From the NCBI GenBank assembly GCA_019321725.1, contig CM033108.1:13100060-13164059 (forward strand): a stretch of DNA of 64,000 bases, given 5' to 3'. Each line of letters begins with the position of its first letter. The stretch's first letter is position 1. The stretch comes from Paulownia fortunei. Lineage: Eukaryota; Streptophyta; Magnoliopsida; Lamiales; Paulowniaceae. Of the stretch, positions 10,480 through 22,410 are shown piece after piece. The notes below the pieces were generated by a model. It had not been told where the DNA came from, did not search any database, and saw only the letters and a program-made list of their open reading frames with translations. A program made the translations under genes and the position numbers.

Positions 10480-11453
10480 TGCAAAAAAAAGAGAGTTTTG
10501 GTGGAGATAAAAAGGGGAAAACAACCAAGAAAAAAGGGAGGATGATTTCAGGGGCTCTTTTGAGGACTCTTGGAGAAGAAAAGGGGAGCAATCATCTTGA
10601 GAAGTTGGGAAGAAGATTTGCATCCACAAAGAAATCCATTCTTGGAGATAAAGAGAGTTTTACCTATTCCTCTTGCTTCACAAATTCGTGAACTATTGTC
10701 ATGTTCTTTCTTATGTATTTCTTGAAGTTATATTCATCCATGATAAACTAAATTTTTCTTTCTATAGGATGATGTAACCTTATTTGATCCTATATTTTGA
10801 GTTACAATCAATATTAGTTCAAGTTATTTATCTTGTTTGTGTTATTTTGTTTAGTATTGCATTTTGATTATTTGATAATTAATTGAGATTGTTTAATGTA
10901 TGAGATTCGATACTCAAGAGATGGAAGATTATATATGATCATAAGGATAACACAACCTAGGAATCATAGAGTTGAGAAGCTTATGAAATCTTTGGAGTTT
11001 TGAACAAGAATTCATTGAACTTTTGTAGAGTTTTATTCTTGAACTTTTATAAAGTTATTGAAATTCATGTTGGAACTCATAGTCAATTTGACACTCGAGA
11101 GAGCGAATTGATGAGCTTAGGAATTCCTAACTTACATAAGTTGTTGACTTGAATTGACATATTTTGGAAGGAATAACATAGGTGATAATTAGGTGAGTCA
11201 CTCCTCTAGAATTTTTTACTCATATAGTGTTTATTGTATTGCTTCTAAGAACTCTTCTCTTGCCTTTGCATTTTTTATCTTGCTCTAGTTTATTTACCAA
11301 ACATCACTCGACTTTTTAGATAAAATTATGACTATTTAAACTATAGTATTAATGCATTTTTTTATTACAATCCTTGTAGATACAATACTCAACTCACTGT
11401 TGTATTAAAACTTGACATCATGCGCTTGCAGTTTGCAAAATGTTCCACGAACA
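10480..11453 (+). mobile_element. Partial or diverged Athila-type LTR, family A relative
   Basis: From about 10500 to 11453 the sequence runs parallel to 13610-14588 of the family-A solo LTR. Shared landmarks are aaaaagggaggatgattt, ggatgatgtaaccttatttg, gattcctaggttgtg-type words (as cctaggaatcatagagttg) and the terminal block ending CACGAACA. The right end at 11453 is clear, because copia gag sequence resumes there (aagacgatcg). The 5' portion is too divergent to delimit, and no matching AAGAC duplication is seen on the left. It could be a truncated LTR or one of a sister family with a different U3. Confidence 0.65.
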
Positions 11454-12677
11454 AAGACGATCGAGCCCACCATGAAAGTGGATAAGCCTATCATGTTGAT
11501 TGGTTCTTATCTCAATTGAAGACTTCTTAGTTTAAGAAAGGGAAGAGAAGCATTCCTCAAGGATAAAGAAGCTAAAGGCTGATCGTGGTGTTAAGAAAGG
11601 TTCTAAAGCCAAAAACAAATGCCACCATTGCGGCAAGCTAGGGTATTGGTGGAGAAACTACAAGGACTACCTTGTGAGTCTCCAGAATTGTTCTAGTATG
11701 TTCTTTGTTGAAGTTAACCTTTTGGTTGATGATACTTCTTAGGTGTTAGATACTGAATGTGGTTCTCATATGTATAATAATTTATAGGTAGTGACAAGAA
11801 GCAAAGTGCTAAGTAAGCGAGTTCTCCTTCAGCTGGGAAATAGAGTAAGAGTTGTTGGATTGACCTTATGGATTGAATAGTTTTAAATAATTATCTTCAC
11901 GTTCCTAAATTAATAAAGAACATTGTCTTTATTCTAACTTTGGATAGATAAGGTTTTACTTTTTCAATAAAGGATGAATGGTGTTTCGTTTATGATGATT
12001 ACTCTTTAATTCATATGGGTATGTTAACAAATGATTTATATACTATTTAACTCCAAAATTTCATTTTGCATATTCAACAAAATAACGAATGAAAACTAGA
12101 TAATCAAACCTCAACATACATGTGGTATGCTAGATTAGGTTATATCTCTAAGAAAAGAGTTCATAAGATGACATAGTTGCTTGACCTTAGGGACTTGAAA
12201 AAAATGCCAATATGTGAATCTTGACTTAAGGGAAAGATGACCAAATTTATTGAACAAGGCATGCCACAAACCTATTAGATTTGATCCATACAAATGTATA
12301 TGGTCCACTAAGTATTAGTGCTTGATGGAACTATTCTTATTTTATTACCTTTAATGATGACTTCTCTCGGTTTGGTTATGTGTATCATTTAAGATACAAG
12401 TCTAAACTCTTTGAAAACTGGATGAAGTATCGAAGTCCTTTAATAAAAAAAGATATGATTATGCAATAAGTTTCTTGATTATCTACAAGAGAGAGGGATT
12501 CTCTTCTACTAGAGTTCGCTATGCCCCAATCAAATAGGTAGTCGAGTGATCAAACCAAACCCCACTTGACATGGTTCGATTCATGATGAACTTCACAAAG
12601 CTTCATTATTCATTATGTGCATATACCCTAGAAACGGTGGCATTCTTACTCAATAGAGTGTCATCAAAGTTGGTGCC
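11454..12677 (+). pseudogene. Ty1/copia gag zinc knuckle, protease and integrase, degenerate
   Basis: Several copia domains follow in canonical order, with in-frame stops and frame changes. Around 11600-11660 is a CCHC-type knuckle, CHHCGKLGYWWRNY, in which the His and last Cys positions are altered. Around 11735-11790 is the protease block VLDTECGSHM (family consensus LDTGCGSH-like). Around 12120-12300 is the GAG-pre-integrase block WYARLGYISKKRVHK with CESCLKGKM-like residues, leading to the integrase core start DLIHTNVYGPLS. Near 12335-12420 is ITFNDDFSRFGYVY. The text breaks at 12677 inside the integrase (LNRVSSKLVP) where a solo LTR is inserted, and resumes at 14594. Function is lost. 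Confidence 0.85.
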
Positions 12678-14588
12678 TGATAAGTTGGTTTTATACCAAT
12701 AATTCATACATATTTTAATTATCATTTAGCTTGTTTTCAAGTGTTTTTGTTACTTTTTATGCATTTAGTCTTAAATCTTGTAGGTAATGACAATAAGAGA
12801 AGATAATGGAAAGAAATCAAAAACTTGGTTGAAATATTGAAGAATTCGAGTTGTGGTGCTACTAATGGCAATTTTCATATTTCAATCATAACTCTCGGCC
12901 CTAATTTCATATCACATTGATAATTAGTCCATTGGAAATCCAAGAGATATATCTATAACTTCTATATTTACCACAAAATCCAATTCAGTCAATTTCAATG
13001 AGAAAAACTGAGTTTAAGAGTCAGCACTGAGGTGCAATTTTTTGGGACGATACAGCTTAGTATTTCAGGTATAACGGAGGCCACCGATATCATATTTAGT
13101 TGATTTAAGTGTCTATGAAACATAAAGACATAGAGATACAATTCATTAGAAGATTTCAAAATCTAATTCAGCTTATAAAGAGGTCAAAAAGTAATTTCAA
13201 TGGGCTGTACAGTGTTAAAATACTGAAATTGAGCTGCCAGGACAGAATGCCCGGCGCCTAGGCACCGTCCAAAGCTTCCAAGACAGAATGCACAGTGCCT
13301 AGGCGCCGTTATTCCATGCCTAGGCACTGCCCTTCCAACAAAAAAGACACTGATGTAATTTTTTGGCGACAAGTGGCAATGGATCATGAATTTTGGCATT
13401 TTTAGGAGATATACACATTAGATACACCTATACATCATTACCCATGTGATGCTCTAGTGGATACACTACATTGGTGGAGAGAAGAAGGAGAAAAAGCTAA
13501 GAAAAGCGGAAGAATTTTAGGTTCCTTTTGAAAAGCCAAGAAAAGTGGGAGGATTTTTAGGTTTCTTTTGAAGAAAAGCCAAGAAAAGTGGAAGGATTTC
13601 AGGATTTCTTTTGGAAGACTCTTGGAGAGATAATCATTGGGGAGAAGCTTAAAAGGGCAAGATCAACATCAACCAAAAAAAGGGAGGATGATTGGTTCTT
13701 GGAACCAAAGAAGGCCATTGGGTGCTTGGAGACAAGACCCATTCCATTTTCTGTAATTGAAGACAAGGAGTTATTCTTGGAGACAAGGAGAGCTTCAACC
13801 ATTCCTCCCACTTCACAAATTGTTGAACAATTTCCATGTTCTATCTTATTTATTTCTTGAAGTTGTATTCATCCATAGTGAATTAAACATTTATTTCTAG
13901 AGGATGATGTAACCTTATTTGATCCTATATTTTGAATTCCAAATAATATTAGTTCAAGTTATTCATCTTGTTTGTGTTACATTGTTTAGTATTTCATCTT
14001 GATTAATTGATCACTAATTGAGATTGTTTGACGTATGAGATTCGGTACTCGAGAGAGGGAATTTTATATATGATCATAGGGATAACACAACCTAGGAATC
14101 ATAGAGTTGAGAAGCTTAAGAAACCTTTAAAGTTTTGAAGAAGAATTCATTGAACTTTTGTAAAGTTTTATTCTTGAATTTTTATAGAGATATAGAAATT
14201 CATGTTAGAACTCATAGTCAATTCGGCACTCGAGAGAGGGAATTGATGAGATTAGAAATTCTTAACTTACATGTGTTGTTGACTTGAATTGATATATTTT
14301 AGAAGGAATAACATATGTGATAATTAGGTGAGTCACTCCTCTAGAATATCTTCTTCATAAGGTGCTTGTTATATTATTTCTAAAAACTCCATTCTTGTCT
14401 ATGCATTTTTATCTTACTTTATTTTGTTTTTCAATCATCATTCGATCTTTTAGATAAAATTAGAACTATTTGAACTATGGTACTTAATGCAATTTTTGAT
14501 TACAATCCATGTGGATATGATACTCAACTCACCATTGTATTAAAACTTGACACCGTTCACTTGCGGTTAGTAAAATATTTCACGAACA
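12678..14588 (+). mobile_element. Solo LTR, Athila-type family A, 1911 bp, inside copia integrase
   Basis: The LTR begins TGATAAGTTGG and ends TTTCACGAACA (TG..CA). It is flanked on both sides by GTGCC (12673-12677 and 14589-14593), a 5-bp target duplication. Copia coding text continues across it: LNRVSSKLVP on the left joins PKVSFEMWH-like residues on the right. There is no internal region, so this is a solo LTR made by recombination between two LTRs of one element. Inside are near-palindromic gcctaggcgcc words (13252-13330). Other family-A members lie at 23267-24407 and 30453-35713 on the minus strand. Confidence 0.95.
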
Positions 14589-16350
14589 GTGCCCAAAGTG
14601 TCATTTGAAATGTAGCACGATAAAGCCCCTTCCTATAAATACCTTAAGGTATGGGGTGCCCTGCTCATGTGCAGTAGCTAGTGGGAGAAAAGTTAGAAAC
14701 TATATCTAACTTATGCAATTTTATGGGAGTACCCAAAGGAATCCTTTGGGTACTCCTTATGTGACCCCTCAGAACAAAAGATGTTTGTTTTCCTTCCAAA
14801 GAAGAAGATTAAATAGAAATTCAAAATCCATAAAGTGTCCTACACGAGATGATGGTGTCTACACCACCAAACTCTAACTCTTCTAGTACACCATCTTTGA
14901 GGAGATCTAAAAGGATCATGAGGCGACCTAAGAAGTACGACCTTTTGTTAGAGAATAATGAGGATGTTTCTTTGATTGCCTATCCAAGGAACTATGATGA
15001 TGCAATGTGTGACAATGATTCAAGAAAATAACAAGAATGATATAATCTAAAATGGACTCCATATACTCCAACTAGATATGAACCTTCGTGGACCCATAAT
15101 AGGGAATTATTCCCATTGGCTACAAATAGGTCATCTACAAAAAAGAGTGAGTGGAATGGATGGAGAGGTAGTCACTGATAAAGCATGAATGGTTGTAAAA
15201 GGTTACACTCGAAGATAAGAATTTAACTAATAGAAAACATTCTCACCAGTTGGGATGCTCAAGTCTTTCTAATACTATTGGCCATATCTGCATATTATGA
15301 CTATGTGATGTGGTAAATGAATGTGAATACAGCCTTTCTTAGTGGAAAAATTGAGAAAGAGATCTACATAAGGCATCTTCAGGGCTTCATCTCCAAAGAC
15401 AGCATGCAAAATATTTGCAAGCTCCAAAGGTCCATTCACGAACTCAAACAAGCTTCCTAAAACTAGAACATTGATTTGAGGAGATAAAAAAATTGTTTGG
15501 TTTACTTAAGAATCTAAATGAAACTTGTGCATACAAGAAGGTTAATAGGAGCATAGCGATATTTCTTATGTTATACATTGATGACATCTTTCTTATAGGG
15601 AATGATGTAGGGATGTATTAGTCAATGAAGGTTTGGTTGTCTATGCAATTATCTATGAAGGATTTAGGAGAAGCATCTTTTATGTTGGGGATTAAGATCT
15701 ATAGAGATAGATCTAAAAAGATGCTAGGACAATCCCAATCCTTGTAAGTAGATAAAATTCTATAGAGGTTTAGCATAAAGGAATCCAAGAGAGGATTCTT
15801 ACCAATGAATTATGGAATTTCTCTTTCGAAGTCTATGTCCCTATAGACTCTGGAGGAAAGAGAAAGGATAACTTCCATACCTTAATGTATGCGATGCTAT
15901 ATATGAGGCCTGATGTCGCATATGCTTTGAGTTTCATGAGCAAATATTAATCTATTCCAAGCAAGGAGCACTAGAAAGCTATAAAAACAATCTTTAAGCA
16001 TTTGCGAAGAACTAAGGATGTCTTCTTGATTTACAATTCTAGAGAGCAAAAGCTAGAGTATTTTATCTATTCTAGCTTCCAGTTCAATGTAGATAACTCT
16101 AAGTCAATGTTCGGGTTTATATTTACCTTAAATAGTAGTGTGGTCAGCTGGAAGAGTTCCAAGCAAGAGAGGACCGCGGATTCCACCACTAAGGCCAAAT
16201 ATATTATAACATGCGATATTGCCAAAGAAGTTGTTTGCATGTGGAACTTCTTCCAATAGTTGGGTGTAATTATGGTAGCAATTAATCCCGTAGCATCGTA
16301 CTATGATAACAATGGGGCAATTGTGCAAGCAAAGGAGCCAAGGTCTCATT
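14589..16350 (+). pseudogene. Ty1/copia integrase end, reverse transcriptase and RNase H, degenerate
   Basis: This continues the copia pol after the solo LTR. Integrase C-terminal text (YLKVWG-like, VPKGILWV, then RRSKRIMRRPKKYD at 14906-14947) leads to the RT. The RT shows AYYDYVMW, NTAFLSGKIEKEIYI, the catalytic YIDDIFLIGND at about 15574-15606 and MKDLGEASFMLGIKI. RNase H follows with LRRTKDVFLIYN, SVVSWKSSKQERTADSTTKAKYI split across 16130-16205, and YYDNNGAIVQAKEPRSH up to 16350. Stops and frameshifts are scattered throughout; the last 300 bases are the best preserved. The end is lost in the assembly gap. Confidence 0.9.
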
Positions 16351-16450
16351 NNNNNNNNNNNNNNNNNNNNNNNNNNNNNNNNNNNNNNNNNNNNNNNNNN
16401 NNNNNNNNNNNNNNNNNNNNNNNNNNNNNNNNNNNNNNNNNNNNNNNNNN
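16351..16450. other. Assembly gap, 100 N
   Basis: Exactly 100 unknown bases, the usual placeholder for a gap of unknown length. It falls within the copia RNase H reading frame, directly after the conserved AKEPRSH motif. Confidence 0.99.
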
Positions 16451-17034
16451 CATTATATCGACTCTTGAGACGTATTCATGTGGATTTGTACAATGTGTAA
16501 TTCTTGATTTGTGGGATCATTTTTGAAATGATATGAGCATTATAATATTGGAAATTTGACATTAAAAGACCATGTTTACCAGTTTATAAGAAAATAAGAT
16601 AGGAAGCATATCCTCAACCAATAGAGGGCGTTTAAGCCGTTACTGAACGTAAAACCAGAGGAAGATGTAAGCCACAATCACTACTATATGTATATTCACG
16701 TATAAATAGGTAATTTTTAAATTTTGTGTGTCCTAATTTTTAACCTTTTTGATAAAAGAAAAAGAGATGCAATAATTTCATTCCCTATTCACACCTCAAT
16801 AAATAACACCGTACTCATTCTATTTTGGCACAACTTACTATGGCTTCATATATTTCATAGACATTTAGGGTGAGTATGATAAGTCTGACTTTAATAGCTA
16901 CGGAGTACCGTTATCCACCACTTAACTGGAAAAGAAAAAAAATAAAAGAAAGAAAGCCTTCAAAATAAATAAAGTAAGAGAACATAAGTTTATATATATA
17001 TATACAACTCTAGTCATAACAAGGGTTAGAAAGA
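16451..17034. other. Sequence between the gap and the Athila-like element, not assigned
   Basis: Probably the 3' end of the copia element plus the truncated 3' flank of the minus-strand Athila-like element. I find no copy of the copia LTR (9114-9423) and no copy of the Athila LTR (22411-23266) here. A short TA microsatellite lies near 16990-17005. Confidence 0.4.
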
Positions 17035-18350
17035 AAAAGAATTTTCTCCTGTGAAAATTGATTTTCTACAAATGGTTTAACTTTTTGTCCATTTACTTTG
17101 AATATGCTACAATTTATAAGATTCTCAATGTCAATCTCCCTATAAGGATATACTTTTTTTACAACAAAAGGACCATTTCATCTTGATCTCAATTTTCTAG
17201 GAAACAAATGCAATCGAGAATTATAAAGCAAAGCCTTTTGACCGACATCAAATATTTTTCTTGAAATTTTATTATCATGAAATCTTTGATTCTTGTCTTA
17301 TAAATTTTAAAATTCTCATATGCATAATTTCTCAATTCTTGAAGTTCATTGATTTGCAATTTACGTAATTTTGAAGCTTCATCAAGGTTGAAGTTAAACA
17401 TTTAGATTACCCAACAAGCTTTATGTCCAAGTTCAACAGGTAAATGACAAGGTTTTCCATAAACTATCCTATAAGGAGACATGCCTAATGATATTTTGAA
17501 AGTAGTTCTATATGTTCAAAGTGTATCGGTAAGTCTAAGCGACCAATTTTTACGGTTTGGGTTGACTATCTTTTCCAAAATTTATTTTATCTTCCTATTT
17601 GCAAGTTCAAGTTTTCCATAGGGTGATAAGGGGTTACAACTTTATGTATGATACATATTTTATCATTAAAGTTCAAAAAACTTTGTTGCAAAAATGTGTT
17701 CCCCCATCACTGATAATAAATCGAGGAATTTCAAATCGACTTAAAATATTTTCTTTCAAAACTTTTATCACTATTTTGTGACCATTATTTCGACAAGGAA
17801 TTGCCTTGATCTATTTTGAAACATAATCTATGGCAACCAATATGTAAATAAAACCAAATGATAATGAAAATGGTCCCATAAAATCAATACCCCAACAGTC
17901 AAAGATTTCAATCACTAGGATAGGGTGTAGGAGCATCATATTTTGCTTTGAACGGTACCGTAACTTTGGATAATTTTCTTAACTTTTGCAGAAAGTGTAA
18001 GTGTCTTTGAAAAGAGTTGGCCAATAAAACCACATTGTAAGATTTTTACAGTGGTTTTCTTTGCTAAAAAGTGACCACTATATCCGTTTGAATGACAAAA
18101 TTTAACAATATTACTTATCTCATTGTTAGGCACCCATCTTCGAAAGATTTGATTAGGACAGTATTTGAATAGGTATGGATTATCCTAGTAATTATTTTTC
18201 ACCTCAATCAAAAACTACTTTTTATCTTAAGAGTTCCAATGCGATGACATCTTTCCTATCACAAGAAAATTAATAATATCAGCAAACCAAGGTAAAATAG
18301 AAATATTAAATAGTTGTTCATTAGGGAAAGTGTCATTAATAGGTGTGGTT
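17035..18350 (-). pseudogene. Athila-like integrase, degenerate
   Basis: On the minus strand, 18133-17936 gives the start of the integrase HHCC zinc-binding module (NIVKFCHSNGYSGHF, then KTTVKILQ...). The reading frame then breaks repeatedly through the core. The core should contain a D,D(35)E triad, and only fragments such as the PLSPYR-like block near 17480 can be followed. The C-terminal tail ends with VNGQKVKPFVE at about 17085-17055, the typical closing motif of Athila/Tat polyproteins. Multiple stops make it non-functional. The downstream LTR is missing. Confidence 0.75.
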
Positions 18351-19900
18351 TGAAGTGAGTCATCACAAACAAGTCACGACAAATGACTAGCCACCACATT
18401 CTGTACTCCCTTTTTGTCTTAAATCGTAATATTAAATTCCTGGAGTAAAAGAATCCACCTAATTAGTTTAGGTTTGGCATATTTTTTAGACAAAAGATAT
18501 TTCAAAGTTGCATGATCAGTGAAAATAACAACCGGTGAGCTAACAAGATAAGATCTAAATTTATCCAATGCAAAAACTACAACAAGTAATTCCTTTTCAG
18601 TAGTTGAATAATTCAATTGAGTACTATTTAAAGTTTTACTTGCATAGTAAATAACATATGGTTTCTTATTTTTTCTTCGTCCTAAGACAGCTCCAACAAC
18701 ATAGTCACTGGCATCACATTATTTCAAAAAGTAAAGTCCAATTTGGAGGCTGCGTGATTGGAGCAAATGTAAGCATGCTTTTAAGCTTAACAAAAGCATT
18801 TTTAAAATTTTCAGTCCATTCAAAAATAGTATCTTTTGTTAGAAGATTACACAAATGTTTAGATATTATACTAAAATTTTTTATAAATCTTCTATATAAA
18901 CCAGCATGTCCTAAAAATGATCTTACCTCCTTCATAGTCTTTGGTGTTGGCAAATTAGTAATTAACTTAATTTTAGATTTATCAACCTCAATACTTTTTA
19001 ATGAAATAATATGCCCAAGAACAATACCAGTTGTTACCATGAAATGACATTTCTCCCAATTGAGCACAAGATTCTTTTCTTCACACCTGATCAAAACTAT
19101 TTCTAAATTAGATAGGTAATCGTCAAATGAATTACCAAAAATAGAAAAATCATCCATGAAGACTTCAAGAAAATGTTCAACCATGTCACTAAAAATATTA
19201 AGCATGCATCGTTGGAATGTAGTTGGTGCATTACATAATCTAAAAGGCATCCTTTGATATGTAAAAGTACCAAAAGGACATATAAAAATTATTTTCTATT
19301 GATCTTCAAGTACAATTGCAATTTGATTATACCCGAAATATTCATATTAAAAGTAATAAAATTTATGTCCCGCAACTTTTTCTAAAATTTGATCCATGAA
19401 AGGTAATGAAAAATAATCTTTTCTAGGAACTAAGTTGAGTTTCTTATAGTCAATGCACATTCACCAACCAGCCGTAGTCCTAGTTAGAATTAATTCATCA
19501 TTCTCATTCTTAACTACAGTAACTCCAGATTTCTTAAGTACAACTTGAGTAGGACTTGCCCATTTTCTATTAAAAATAGGATAAATGATTCCATTATCTA
19601 AGAGTTTAATAACTTTATTTCTCACTACTTCTTTCATATTAGGATTTAGCCTTCATTGCATTTCTCTAGAAGGTTTAGTATTTTCCTCTAGATAGATGTT
19701 ATGTGTGCAAATTAAAGAATTAATACCTTTAATATCAACAATGGTCCATCCTAAAGCATTCTTATGCATTTTTAGAATTTTGATCAACTTGCCTTCTTGA
19801 GATGCATCAAGTTTGGAAGAAATTATTAATGGAAAAGTCTCATTCTCACCCAAGAAAGAGTATTTCAAATCAACTAACAAAGGTTTCAAATCAACCACAA
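18351..19900 (-). pseudogene. Athila-like reverse transcriptase and RNase H, degenerate
   Basis: The frame 19250-18714 is open for 178 codons and starts inside the RT. It shows MPFRLCNAPTTFQRCM, the catalytic FMDDFSIFGNSFDDYL (aspartates of the F-x-D-D box intact), GIVLGHIIS and FLGHAGLYRRFIKNFS. RNase H continues at 18616-18419 with [22 protein letters not shown] and [14 protein letters not shown], including the catalytic-type Asp of TDH. Upstream, 19898-19653 encodes the linker before RT (MHKNALGWTI, the usual entry to gypsy RT). Stops separate the three blocks, so no whole polyprotein can be made. Confidence 0.88.
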
Positions 19901-20752
19901 GAACTTTAATACTTGATGGAATATATTTTACTATGGATGATGAAAGTTTTTCAAACCTTGGCTTTCAAAAATAATTTTGTTGTAACTATGAAAATTCAGA
20001 GAGAGTATTAGCATGTGTTTTTTTACAAATACTTTCACTTTTAAAATAAGTCTTCGAGAATCTGAAAAGTTAGTGGTAGTAAAGTATTCATGAACAACTT
20101 CCCAGATTGAATCCGGTTCTTGTACCTCGACATCTTCTGTAGGTTGCTTACAAGTATTAAACACATTTAGTTTCAAAATCATATTTCCAAAAGATAACTT
20201 TAAAATACCATTCCTACAAATGATCAAAACATTTGAAGTTGCAAGAAAAGGACGACCCAAAATTATAAGAATTTGTGTGTGTGTTTGTGCAATAAGCTCT
20301 ATGTCTAAACTAATGAAATCAATTGAAAAGTAAAAAATATCAATTTGTACGAACACATCTTCTACTACTCCCTTATGAACTTTAATCGAATGGTCAGTCA
20401 ATTAGAGTACAAGTTGTTTTAAGTTCTCCCAAACCTAACTGTTCATAAACTAAGAAAGGTAGAAGATTTACACTAGCACCAAGATCAAGCAAAGCACACT
20501 CTATTCTAGTGTTTCCTATGATACATGAAATGGTTGGACAACCTGGATATTTGTACTTGGGTGGAGTGAATTGTTGAATGATTGAATTAGCACTTTCAGT
20601 TAAAAATGCCTTCTATTGTACATGATGTTTTCTTTTGATTGTACATAAATCTTTCCAAAATTTGGCATAAGGTGGAACTTGATTGATTGTATCCAACAAT
20701 AGAATATTAATCTTGACTTGTTTAAAAAATTCAAAGATTTCAATATTTGAGT
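19901..20752 (-). pseudogene. Athila-like aspartic protease region, degenerate
   Basis: At 20486-20472 the minus strand reads DLGAS, followed by VNLLPFLVYEQLGLGELK, the active-site block of Athila-type proteases with the catalytic Asp present. A stop near 20402 separates it from the next frame (20401-19931, MTDHSIKVHKGVVEDVFVQ and ILIILGRPFLATSN), which supplies the second half of the fold. Two frames with one stop between them suggest a fairly mild decay of this domain. Location between gag and RT is as expected. Confidence 0.82.
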
Positions 20753-22212
20753 TCAATTTTTGAGTTGCTTGTAATCTTTGAGGAAAGGGTGCTGGAGGTA
20801 AATATTTTTCTTTTCCATCATTTTCACACTTACCTTTATCGTTAAGACTATTTCCATTCTTCGTTTATAAAGGTGGATTACAAACTTTCTCGTTGGGATG
20901 AATAGTATTATCAATAACTTTTCCATTCCAAAGAGTTGTGACTGAACTAGTCTCATTGACTGAATTTTCATCTGAAGAAGAAACATGATACTGAGTGGAA
21001 GGATAAGGTTGAGGTTGAGCAGCAAATTTACCTTTTTCATGAGTACGCAAAGAAGCTGTCAGTGTTGAAAGTGTGATTTTGATTTCATTGATAGCTTGTG
21101 AAGTCTGATTATTAATGTTTGTTTGTTCATGCATAAATGCTTGCAAAGTCTCCTTAAGGGATTTTGTATGTGAAGATGGATAAGAATGAAACTTTGGTGG
21201 TTTTTGTGAATGCAATGGTTGGGCACGATTATCATCTCACCAACTAAAATTGAGATGATTCTCCATTGTAGATTATAAGTTTCAGAATATCGAGAATGGA
21301 AAGGTTTTTTGAATGTGTTCATGAAATTTGCTTATACTGGAATGTTTGGACATTCATTGGTGGAGTGCTTCAAAAGTTCACAATTGCTACAAACTTCTTC
21401 CTTTTGTACATATTTGATTTTTTTTACTTTTTTAAGTTCCATGGCTTCAACTTTTCTTGTTAAAGTAGCAATCTTAGCATTTAGATAATGTTCTTGGCTA
21501 AGGTAATATTTTTCTTTATTACTATTAGAAAGATTAGATCTAATAGAACCTTTGGAAGAATTAATACTATGCCATGATTGAGAGTTTTCTGTCAAATGAT
21601 CTTGATATTCTAGGGCTTCATCAGGTTCTTTATCAAGAAACCCACCATTACACATTATTTCAGGAGTTAAACCTTTATAAAAGAAACTAATTAAGTGTTA
21701 TTTTTCAAAACAATGATGGGGCATGAATTCAACAAATCTTTAAATCTTTCCCAACATTGAAAGAAAGCTTCATTAGAAGTTTAAAAAAAAAATTGAATGT
21801 CTTTACAAAGCATTAATTTTCTGAGTTGGAAATAATTCTTTCAAAAATTTAGCTTGCATTTCTTGTCAAGTGCCAATTAACCTTGCTTTTAAAGAATTAA
21901 GCCAAATTTTTACTTTATCTTTTAAAGAAAAAGGAAATAATTTGAGCTTAACAATCTCATTTGTGCAAATTTGATTATTAAAAGTCACACATACTTTATC
22001 AAATTCTTTCAAATGCAAGTAAGGGCTTTCAAAGTCTAAACCATGAAAATTAGGATTTAAAGGGATCATACCTGGCTGAATCAAAAGTTATTTGCATTTA
22101 GAGAAAAAATAAAATAAGAAAGAGAAGAATTTTGAGGAGGTTGCAAGTAATAATGCACGATACGTACGTGTTGATTCTCATTTTCAGCCTAGACAATTTC
22201 ATTTTCAGCCAT
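20753..22212 (-). pseudogene. Athila-like gag with intact CCHC knuckle, degenerate
   Basis: The likely start is ATG at 22212 on the minus strand (MAENEIV, then an early stop and AENENQ). Retroviral-gag-like text follows: LNPNFHGLDFESPYLHLKEF at 22070-22011 and LKLFPFSLKDKVKIWLNSL. A zinc knuckle, CSNCELLKHSTNEC, lies at about 21396-21355 with all C, C, H and C ligands in place. The distal part (21322-20753) is low in recognisable motifs and is read in overlapping frames. Several stops and frame changes disable it. Its place between primer site and protease fits. Confidence 0.8.
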
Positions 22213-22386
22213 GGTGGAAATGTGTGGAGATGATTCAAACAAATTTCCAAACAAAATTTTAGAATTATTTCTCTAAACACTGAGAATTAAGACGGTGATA
22301 CCATATAACCATATATATATAAAGAAAATAAACAAACTATATTTACAAAGAAAAAATATTAACAAACCTGAATACTTACCTTACCT

Positions 22387-22404
22387 TCCCCGGTAACGAC
22401 GCTA
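22387..22404 (-). other. Primer binding site, tRNA-Asp type
   Basis: On the minus strand this reads TAGCGTCGTTACCGGGGA. The Athila/Tat primer site complementary to tRNA-Asp is TGGCGCCGTTGCCGGGGA, so three transitions separate them. All are compatible with decay of methylated cytosines. It lies 6 bases inside the LTR edge. Confidence 0.85.
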
Positions 22405-22410
22405 AAAACT

